From contig JAZLIS010000026.1 in assembly GCA_045617505.1 (NCBI GenBank), forward strand, positions 1 through 5,549: a stretch of 5,549 nucleotides of DNA, given 5' to 3'. Source of the DNA: Cacconaster sp045617505. GTDB taxonomy: Bacteria; Bacteroidota; Bacteroidia; Bacteroidales; UBA932. Position 1 is the stretch's first letter, and the number at the start of each line of letters is the position of its first letter. Positions 1 to 4,880 of the stretch are shown piece by piece. Under the pieces are notes generated by a model, which saw only the letters and a list, made by a program, of their open reading frames with translations, was not told where the DNA came from and did not search any database. The position numbers and the translations under genes were made by a program.

Positions 1-855
1 CGCGGCAGAAATCTCCGCCTGCGTCATTCCATAGAATTGCGACCCTATGGCTTTAACCACACTGATATACTTATCCTTGCTGGAATAGAGACCGGCGTAA
101 ACATCCTTGAACTCCTGATGTATCTTCTCCTCGTCAAAAAACAACCTGTCTATGTTTTCGGTAACAGTCTGATCATTGCCAAGTCTGTCCAGATAATATG
201 GAATCCCTCCGAATGCCATATATGTCAAGCATATCTCATAATCCGAGAGCCTGAACCCGTTGCTTTTGAAATATGTCTTGCACTCGGCAAGCGTGAACGG
301 ACCAAGTTTGAAGAGTTCTGTCAATCTGCCATGAAGTCCACCGTATTCGTGAACCACATTGTCAAGCATCCAACTGGTAGCGGAACCGCATACAATGAGC
401 ACAATATTTCTTTGGCTGCAAGCCCAGGAATTCCAGAAATATCCCAATTCCGACACAAGTTCAGCAGACTGAGGCCCCGCCAGCCAAGGAAGTTCGTCAA
501 TGAATACTACCTTGCGTTTTACGGATAAACCGTCAAGAAGCATACGCAACAGGACGAATGCCTCCCGCCAGGATTCCGGCTTCTTGCGTGAGGGATCAAG
601 TCCGGCAAACAAAAGAGAATCGTAGAAGTGCTCAAGCTGCAGTTTCCTGTACGTTGCGTAGTCCTTGTCTCCATCCTTGACATATGTGCCTACTGCGGTG
701 AAAGCAATTTTACCATTGTACACTTCGGTCACAAGGTAAGATTTACCGACACGGCGCCTTCCGTAGAGCGCAACGAATTCTGACTTTTTTGAGTGCAAGG
801 CTCTTTCAAGGATGCCAATTTCAAGCTCTCTTCCTATAATATTGCGGTACTTCAT
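1..855 (-). CDS. P-loop ATP-binding protein (archaeal-ATPase/DUF234-like), C-terminus cut by window edge
   Basis: The frame is open from an ATG at 853-855 to the left edge, giving 285 codons without a stop; the C-terminus lies outside. The start is supported by an AAA-type entry sequence (MKYRNIIGRELEI) and a promoter 23 bp upstream. Walker A is GRRRVGKS at residues 32-39. Walker B is VVFIDE at 116-121, followed by LPWL. A sensor-like GSATSWM is at 157-163, a GGLHGRLTEL segment with a possible arginine finger at 172-181, and GGIPYYL at 216-222. This order matches the STAND-like ATPases annotated as 'ATP-binding protein' (PF01637 plus a C-terminal DUF234 or nuclease-like domain), which are multi-copy in Bacteroidales. 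The family's biological role is unknown; members are usually about 350-450 residues, so perhaps a quarter is missing here. The family assignment is firm; no function beyond ATP binding and hydrolysis can be claimed. Confidence 0.9.
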   Translation of the reverse strand, partial: MKYRNIIGRELEIGILERALHSKKSEFVALYGRRRVGKSYLVTEVYNGKIAFTAVGTYVKDGDKDYATYRKLQLEHFYDSLLFAGLDPSRKKPESWREAFVLLRMLLDGLSVKRKVVFIDELPWLAGPQSAELVSELGYFWNSWACSQRNIVLIVCGSATSWMLDNVVHEYGGLHGRLTELFKLGPFTLAECKTYFKSNGFRLSDYEICLTYMAFGGIPYYLDRLGNDQTVTENIDRLFFDEEKIHQEFKDVYAGLYSSKDKYISVVKAIGSQFYGMTQAEISAA

Positions 856-878
856 AACAATAGTGTCTTAAAGCGTTG

Positions 879-911
879 CAAATATATTGAAAAATCAGCG
901 AAAATGGCAAC
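879..911 (-). promoter_or_regulatory. Bacteroides-type promoter for the ATPase gene
   Basis: On the minus strand a perfect -7 element TATATTTG (TAnnTTTG) lies at 886-879. A near-match to the -33 TTTG box (GTTG) lies at 911-908, with a 21-nt spacer. Transcription would begin about 872-876, leaving a leader of roughly 17-21 nt before the ATG at 855. One copy of the TCAGCGAAA repeat (895-905) lies within the spacer, so a protein bound there would compete with RNA polymerase. The -7 box is strong and the -33 box weak. Confidence 0.55.
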
Positions 912-931
912 AAAATCTCGAATTTCGCTGA
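895..931. repeat. Inverted repeat TCAGCGAAA / TTTCGCTGA at the ATPase promoter
   Basis: Perfect 9-bp arms, tcagcgaaa at 895-903 and tttcgctga at 923-931, are separated by 19 bp. Outside the arms, aaaa (891-894) faces gtttt (932-936), which would extend the pairing with one bulged base. The left arm sits between the promoter boxes and the right arm just upstream of the -33 box. The position suggests an operator for autoregulation, or a hairpin in RNA arriving from the higBA side. No regulator is identified. Confidence 0.6.
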
Positions 932-1066
932 GTTTTAAAAGGCCATTTGTGCGTTATACATAGACGAGGGGCATATTTGCTGTTAAAAATACCATTAAAA
1001 AAAATCAATATTTTTATTCGGTTTCTGATTCTTATCAAAAATACTCATTTTCGCTGAGTTTTAAAA
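923..1066. repeat. 18-bp perfect direct repeat tttcgctgagttttaaaa (two copies)
   Basis: The 18 bases tttcgctgagttttaaaa occur identically at 923-940 and 1049-1066. The second copy also extends leftward so that 1047-1057 (attttcgctga) is the exact reverse complement of 895-905. Together with the inverted arm at 895-903 this makes three copies of the same core within 172 bp, confined to the gap between the ATPase and higA. They may be recombination scars, recognition sites of a DNA-binding protein, or copies of a genome-wide short repeat. Confidence 0.75.
997..1043 (-). terminator. Weak AT-only hairpin with T-run downstream of higBA
   Basis: On the minus strand, TATTTTT (from 1043-1037) can pair with AAAAATA (from 1015-1009), and a run of eight T follows (1004-997). 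It lies about 60 bp after the higA stop, where a terminator would be expected. The stem has no G-C pairs and a 21-nt loop, so it would be unstable; this is a placement-based suggestion only. Confidence 0.2.
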
Positions 1067-1104
1067 TAATTCGAATGACTTCCCGTGCATATCTATCCCG
1101 CATT

Positions 1105-1488
1105 TCAGACCAAATGGCTCTCTGTGACCCCAAGAACCACGGCAGGCGATATGCCAAGAATACGGCATATGTTCTGTGCCAGTTCGAAAGTTGGATTGCA
1201 TTTCCCGGCAATGAGTTCGCTGATTCTTGACTGACTTGTGCCCAGCATTCCGGCAACATCCTTTTGAGACAGGCCCTGTTCAAACATACGCTCTTTAAGG
1301 CATTCCTGCAAAGTGGGAGTTCCCAAATCAAAATGCTCATCAGAGTAATCGGCAACAAGATTGGAAAGAAGGCAATATTCCATCTTTCTGGGATCGTTGT
1401 CAGGCATCTCTTCAGTAACGTCATTTACCAATGCTTCAATTTTGCCGAGTGCCCACTCATACTGTTCTCTGGATTCTATCTTTGTCAT
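1105..1488 (-). CDS. higA: HigA-type antitoxin with XRE helix-turn-helix
   Basis: A 127-residue protein that should neutralise the HigB toxin by binding it, and repress the operon by binding its promoter. The N-terminal part (about residues 1-58) contains REQYEWALGKIEALV and a helix ending near VADYSDEHFD. This resembles the dimerising N-terminus of the E. coli HigA (YgjM/COG5499) group. The C-terminal XRE domain spans about residues 62-117. Its scaffold and recognition helices read SQKDVAGMLGTSQSRISELIAGK, followed by the family signature ILGISPAVVL. The start ATG overlaps the higB stop in ATGA (1485-1488), indicating translational coupling. Length is close to the usual 120-140 residues and no damage is visible. 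Toxin-first order is the normal arrangement for this family. Confidence 0.9.
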   Translation of the reverse strand: MTKIESREQYEWALGKIEALVNDVTEEMPDNDPRKMEYCLLSNLVADYSDEHFDLGTPTLQECLKERMFEQGLSQKDVAGMLGTSQSRISELIAGKCNPTFELAQNICRILGISPAVVLGVTESHLV

Positions 1489-1781
1489 AATACTGTAACG
1501 TCTTTAATTTTATCATATTCTGCATGTGTGCCAATCCATCTTACAAGGATTGTGTGATTGAAGAACTTTACGACTACAACCAGCCTGTGATGATTTCCGT
1601 GGATATTGAAAACATAATGCTGATTTCCAGGCATATCTGCATCGGCGAATGTCTGTCTGACTTCAGCAAAACTGTTCCACTGGCTTTCTTCTACCTTTGT
1701 TATCCATTCCTGTATTGCTGTCTTACAATCGGGATGCTTATCCGCATATAGGCGCAATGGCTCTTTCGTAATAATTCTCAT
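1485..1781 (-). CDS. higB: HigB-family toxin (RelE-like mRNA interferase)
   Basis: A 98-residue protein starting MRIITKEPL at the ATG 1781-1779. Members of this family (PF09907, HigB_toxin) cleave mRNA on the ribosome and arrest growth until bound by HigA. Visible family marks are HPDCKTAIQEW at residues 16-26, a W-x-SF segment at about 35-38, HYVFNIHGNHHRLVVVV at 55-71, and GTHAEYDKI at 84-92. The Tyr-Asp near the end corresponds to the C-terminal catalytic region of RelE-like toxins. The open frame extends upstream to 1997, but that part overlaps preA on the other strand and has no family match. The internal ATG is therefore chosen; it gives the expected 95-105 residue size. All recognisable motifs are intact, so the toxin is probably functional. 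The promoter is almost directly abutting. Confidence 0.93.
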   Translation of the reverse strand: MRIITKEPLRLYADKHPDCKTAIQEWITKVEESQWNSFAEVRQTFADADMPGNQHYVFNIHGNHHRLVVVVKFFNHTILVRWIGTHAEYDKIKDVTVL

Positions 1782-1787
1782 ACGATG

Positions 1788-1819
1788 CAAATATATATAC
1801 TTTGTATAAATTATCCAAA
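1788..1819 (-). promoter_or_regulatory. higBA promoter, near-leaderless
   Basis: On the minus strand the -33 box TTTG is at 1819-1816 and the -7 box TATATTTG at 1795-1788, with a 20-nt spacer, matching the Bacteroides consensus exactly. The final G of the -7 box is only six bases from the higB ATG at 1781. Expected transcription starts would fall on or within a few bases of the ATG, so the message would be leaderless or almost so. HigA is the likely repressor. The AT-rich stretch gtatatatat next to the -7 box could host the operator. Confidence 0.7.
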
Positions 1820-1821
1820 TT

Positions 1822-2400
1822 ATGGAAATCGTATTGAGCATTGGGATGTTCACCGGGAAGAAAACCATTTCAGGATACAGCGGAAAGGCAGTGAAACCCA
1901 TCGCACAACGCTGCATTCTCGACATAGCAAAAGCTCCCGAAACTAAAGGGCTGCCTCTTAGCGGTATAGGAGGCATAGAGACCTGGAAGGACGCCATCGA
2001 ATATATCAGGATAGGATGCTCGAACGTCCAGATCTGTACAGCTGTGATGCAGTATGGATACAGGATTATCGACGATCTGATTGCAGGCGTTCAGGATTAT
2101 ATGGCCCGCCACGGTGTGATACAGCTCTCGGACATCGTTGGCGAGGCCCTTTCACAGTTTGTCTCGCCGGACAAACTGGATCGCGATACATTCGTCCTCC
2201 CAAGATTCGACAAGGAAAAATGTATAGGTTGCGGGCGATGCTACGTATCCTGCTATGACGGTGGGCATCAGGCGATAAAATTCAATCCGGACACTCGCAA
2301 ACCGTCCCTTCTGGGGAAGCGTTGTGTCGGTTGCCACCTCTGTATGCTAATCTGTCCGGTCGGTGCCATATCCTCCGGAGTGAGAATCCCGAAACCGTAG
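1822..2400 (+). pseudogene. preA: 5'-truncated preA: C-terminal half of NAD-dependent dihydropyrimidine dehydrogenase subunit
   Basis: The open frame of 192 codons matches the C-terminal half of PreA, the FMN/Fe-S subunit that reduces uracil and thymine together with PreT. Clear homology begins near ISGYSGKAVKPIAQR (residues 16-30, about base 1855). It includes the FMN-phosphate region LSGIGGIETW (46-55) and NVQICTAVMQYGYR (68-81). Two 4Fe-4S motifs follow: CIGCGRC plus Cys144 (Cys134, 137, 140, 144) and CVGCHLC plus Cys178 (Cys168, 171, 174, 178). Full-length PreA has about 410 residues; the first half of the TIM barrel with the substrate-binding and catalytic residues is absent. An in-frame stop at 1807-1809 and higB (from 1781, opposite strand) occupy its place. 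The first ten or so residues after the ATG look like non-homologous read-through. No frameshift is seen inside the remnant, so the truncation may be recent. Expression as a small ferredoxin-like protein is possible but unsupported. Confidence 0.82.
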
Positions 2401-2533
2401 TGCCGGTGTTGGTAATTAGGATAAAACCCATCAAGAAACTTTGGCAATAAAAGAAAATAGTGCAATTTTGCAGTTGCAACTTCCGATTAGTGTTGTTTTA
2501 ATACACTTTTCGGAACTTGATACAGTAAAATAA
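2401..2533. other. Intergenic gap between two gene remnants
   Basis: No coding potential or terminator is recognised here. It contains the perfect 10-bp palindrome agttgcaact at 2472-2481, immediately preceded by the imperfect inverted repeat tgcaa-tt-ttgca at 2461-2472. The in-frame stop at 2531-2533 marks the left border of the following ATPase remnant. The gap holds at least part of the junction that removed that gene's 5' end. Confidence 0.4.
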
Positions 2534-2866
2534 TATATAGAGAACGCTGCATTGCAGTCGCTTGTCACCATAGCTGACGACATACCAAGTTATTGGAGTT
2601 CACAAAGCAAGTCGGAGGTGGAGTTTGTTGTACAGGTTGGTACGGAGATTATCCCGATAGAGGTTAAGGCAGAAGGAAATATCTCCGGCAGAAGCATAGG
2701 TGTTTATAACGATAAATACTCGCCAAACTATCGATGCCGTTTCTCTATGCTCAACCTTCAGTTCAATGGCAACCTGCTGAGTTGTCCTTCGCCTCTTATC
2801 GATTGGGCGTTTAAATTGCTTTTCACTGATAACATCGGTACCTCTGCGGGCAAATCCGATAGGTAG
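2534..2866 (+). pseudogene. C-terminal remnant of a DUF4143/AAA_14 ATPase
   Basis: Read in frame from just after the stop at 2531-2533, the sequence begins YIENAALQSLV and continues to IPSYWSSQSKSEVEFVV, GTEIIPIEVKAEGN, IGVYNDKYSP and RFSMLNL before the TAG at 2864-2866. The ENxxLQ-L start, the YWSS...(A/S)EV(D/E)FV and IPIEVKAE segments and the late RFSM are characteristic of the C-terminal DUF4143 domain, whose D/E and EVK residues recall a restriction-nuclease-like fold. A complete family member has about 380-430 residues with an N-terminal P-loop AAA_14 domain; only about 110 remain, without Walker motifs. The only start codon near the beginning is a TTG at 2552 inside the homologous region, so this is read as a fragment, not a gene. 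The final residues (TDNIGTSAGKSDR) may be non-native. The intact ATPase at the left edge belongs to a different P-loop family. Confidence 0.78.
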
Positions 2867-2877
2867 TAATGTTTGAC

Positions 2878-2910
2878 TCTACCTTTTCCATAAGTGACAG
2901 CAAAGGTAGA
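2878..2910. repeat. Perfect 9-bp inverted repeat (hairpin) downstream of the ATPase remnant
   Basis: tctaccttt (2878-2886) and aaaggtaga (2902-2910) are exact reverse complements around a 15-nt loop. No T-run follows on either strand, so it is not a standard intrinsic terminator. A 9-of-10 direct repeat follows: atgcatcatc at 2910-2919 and atgcgtcatc at 2931-2940. It may be an end of a decayed mobile element or a protein-binding site. Confidence 0.45.
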
Positions 2911-2982
2911 TGCATCATCAAAGCAAGTCAATGCGTCATCGCGGAGACGCTTACGAACTTTGTATATGTTCTTACGCAACTT

Positions 2983-3027
2983 AAAAAATCCCGCTGACTT
3001 CGGCAGTGTTGCGCGGAATCAGCGGGA
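2983..3027 (-). terminator. Intrinsic terminator of the secreted-protein unit
   Basis: Read on the minus strand, TCCCGCTGA (3027-3019) pairs perfectly with TCAGCGGGA (2997-2989). An inner TTC/GAA pairing with one bulged G shortens the loop, and six T follow (2988-2983). It starts 30 bp after the TAA of the 587-residue gene. The reverse direction lacks a good T-run, so it acts mainly on the minus strand. Confidence 0.85.
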
Positions 3028-3057
3028 CTTTATCAAAGTGGAGGCCTTGGTGCGACC

Positions 3058-4821
3058 TTATTCCTGTGTTGCTGCAGGGATATATGCCTTGTGGGCTCCG
3101 ATAGACTTTCCTGCCCACGGATAGAAGCCTACTCCATTCTCCCCGAGAGAAAGGGCCTGGATGCCTTCGGATGCACTGCTGATTTCACTGTCTGTGCCTG
3201 TCAAGACGTTCTCGTCTGTGGCTGTCCCTTTTTCGTCGGTCTGGGTGAGGATTATCTTTTTTGTTGATGCTCTCAGGATTACTCCCACACCTGCCGGGAT
3301 GATGCCATCTGCCATTGAGGTAAGTTTCAGGACAGGTGCATTTGGCTCGCTCGCACTATCCTCGACCTTGGCCGTATAGGCAGTCACGCCTTCCGGCACT
3401 TGGTAAGCAGTCGTACTTGAATAGAACGTAGAATAGTAGTTCTCCGGAGTTTTATAGTCGTCTGGGAAGGCTGTGATTAGCATGGCCTCATCAACTGAAT
3501 ATTCTACGAATGCCAAGCTGTCGAGGAACATATCCACACCCTCAGGGAATTCACATCTCCAAGTCATTTTAACCTGAACATACTTTCCTAAATATGCTGA
3601 CAAATCAATAACCTCATTTACCCATTCTTTATTTGCGAGGCATTCAGGAGCATTTTCATAAATATAATTCTTTGCCAATGTAGTTACACCATCGCAAATA
3701 ACCTCAAATTTCAGGTATTCTCCTTCTTTTGCCCATTTTTCAGAACCATGACCAACACCCTTTTTTTCATCCATGCGCCACTTGAAAGTATATTTATATA
3801 TACAGTCATCGGTCAATAGAACCTTTGGAGAAGTGAGTGATGCTGTCCAGTCATAATCATTAAAGCTGGTATTTGTTCCTTGCAGAACTGTACTCTGAGT
3901 TCCACCCCCAATGATAGCCTTCTGTACATAGAAACCTTTATGGTCGCCGCCAGGTTCTGAAATCCAGCCTACTGGCTGATTATTTTCAGGAGCCTTGTTC
4001 AATGCAACTGTATAAGGAGCTGTGATTTCAGTTGTTGCCCAAACCTGAACAAAGTCAGGGTCCCAAGAAAGCTGTTCGCCATCAGAAGCGTATGCTACGA
4101 AATAATAAGGTGTAGAAGCTTTGAGGCTATATGCAGTGAAAGTAGAACCACCACCAGGAGCTGGTACACCTTCATAGACAACTTTACCTACCTGTTTGCC
4201 GTTTTCGTCAAGGATAGGGTCATTCTTCTTGGAAGTTGCAGACAAGTTGCCTGGATAAGGGCGTGTGCCATAGTTGCCTGGATTATAAGTAGAATCGCAT
4301 GCAGCAACTATGATTTTCTGACCAGCAGCATTACCCTTCACACCAAGTCCGATTGAAGTAGCAGCAGTTGATCTAACCCAAAGAGACTCAGGAGCAGTCG
4401 TTCCTGCCTTTGGAGTTGTTACAGATGCCATTGGAGCACCTTCGATGAGATAATTAGGACCTTGCGCACCAGTCTTGTATGCAAATGCCTTAGCATAGTA
4501 AACACCAGATTCCAAGCCAGAAAGGTTATATACCGTGCCAGAAGATGCGTAAACTATAGAGTTGCCTACTTTGTCGCCTTCTACGTATGTTACTCCATCA
4601 GCAGGGTTTGTATCAGGTTCAGCGTCCTTAGACAGAAGCATTATATAACCTTCAGCGTCACCATCTTCAGGTTCTTCGATTGTTGCACGGAATGTATAAT
4701 AACCATCTTGACTTGACTTCTTGTCGTCAATCTTGATAGCAACAGCATTCTTTGCCGGTTCAGCTGCATATGCAGCTATTGCACATACAAGTGCGATTAG
4801 GAAAATAAAATATTTCTTCAT
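3058..4821 (-). CDS. Secreted multidomain protein: FN3-like repeats, jelly-roll-like domain, Bacteroidales C-terminal domain
   Basis: A complete 587-residue protein starting MKKYFIFLIALVCAIAAYA, a signal peptide with predicted signal peptidase I cleavage after Ala19 (A-Y-A). There is no proper lipobox, since the residue before Cys13 is Val. Residues about 22-137 and 141-266 each read as a beta-sandwich of FN3 type, with closing strands LSGLESGVYYAKAFAY and YSLKASTPYYFVAYA. Residues about 268-440 resemble the MAM/jelly-roll 'choice-of-anchor' fold. This part has PVGWISEPGGD, TSPKVLL, YKYTFKWRMDE, VNEVIDLSAYLGKYVQVKMTW and DMFLDSLAFVEY, with four cysteines (340, 376, 394, 423) that could form disulfides. 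Residues about 455-587 (STFYSSTTAYQVPEGVTAYTAKV, IIPAGVGVILRA, GAHKAYIPA) match a C-terminal module common in secreted Prevotella/Bacteroides proteins. No catalytic motif is visible. A role in adhesion or glycan binding is only inference. A TAAGTTTA near-match to a -7 box lies at 4840-4833; otherwise it may be co-transcribed with the gene upstream. Confidence 0.85.
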   Translation of the reverse strand: MKKYFIFLIALVCAIAAYAAEPAKNAVAIKIDDKKSSQDGYYTFRATIEEPEDGDAEGYIMLLSKDAEPDTNPADGVTYVEGDKVGNSIVYASSGTVYNLSGLESGVYYAKAFAYKTGAQGPNYLIEGAPMASVTTPKAGTTAPESLWVRSTAATSIGLGVKGNAAGQKIIVAACDSTYNPGNYGTRPYPGNLSATSKKNDPILDENGKQVGKVVYEGVPAPGGGSTFTAYSLKASTPYYFVAYASDGEQLSWDPDFVQVWATTEITAPYTVALNKAPENNQPVGWISEPGGDHKGFYVQKAIIGGGTQSTVLQGTNTSFNDYDWTASLTSPKVLLTDDCIYKYTFKWRMDEKKGVGHGSEKWAKEGEYLKFEVICDGVTTLAKNYIYENAPECLANKEWVNEVIDLSAYLGKYVQVKMTWRCEFPEGVDMFLDSLAFVEYSVDEAMLITAFPDDYKTPENYYSTFYSSTTAYQVPEGVTAYTAKVEDSASEPNAPVLKLTSMADGIIPAGVGVILRASTKKIILTQTDEKGTATDENVLTGTDSEISSASEGIQALSLGENGVGFYPWAGKSIGAHKAYIPAATQE

Positions 4822-4880
4822 ACGCTTTTAGCTAAACTTAAATATTGATATAAGTATTTAATATCCTGATTGATATATTG

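Noticed and set aside
37..528. 163-codon open frame on the plus strand
   Set aside because: Lies entirely antisense to the ATPase, whose Walker motifs and continuous 285-codon frame establish the coding strand.
1035..1424. 129-codon minus-strand frame overlapping higA
   Set aside because: Out-of-frame shadow of higA with no recognisable family features; the higA frame carries a full HTH domain.
1264..1751. Two plus-strand open frames across higBA
   Set aside because: Both are antisense to well-supported toxin and antitoxin genes and resemble no known protein.
1797..1804. Plus-strand promoter for the preA remnant (tatactttg)
   Set aside because: The spacing between TA and TTTG is three bases where the consensus has two, and no -33 box was identified.
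1782..1997. 72-residue N-terminal extension of HigB
   Set aside because: It overlaps the preA remnant on the opposite strand, crosses the higB promoter, and the family begins at MRII(T) with 95-105 residues in total.
2016..2258. 80-codon plus-strand frame inside preA, and minus-strand frames at 1870-2112 and 2152-2479
   Set aside because: Shadows of the preA remnant, whose frame holds the two Fe-S cluster motifs.
1..2866. The ATPase, higBA and the DUF4143 remnant as one new defence system
   Set aside because: Each is a common, independently mobile accessory family; one is a fragment, and nothing except adjacency and a short repeat links them.
2758..2979. 73-codon minus-strand frame
   Set aside because: Its second half is antisense to the DUF4143 remnant and it begins just past a terminator. 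The first 33 residues are plausible-looking but match no family I recognise, so only the DNA segment is flagged.
2894..3124. 76-codon plus-strand frame
   Set aside because: It runs through the terminator hairpin and into the antisense of the secreted-protein gene.
4462..4716. 84-codon plus-strand frame, and 3161-3379
   Set aside because: Both are antisense to the 587-residue secreted protein.
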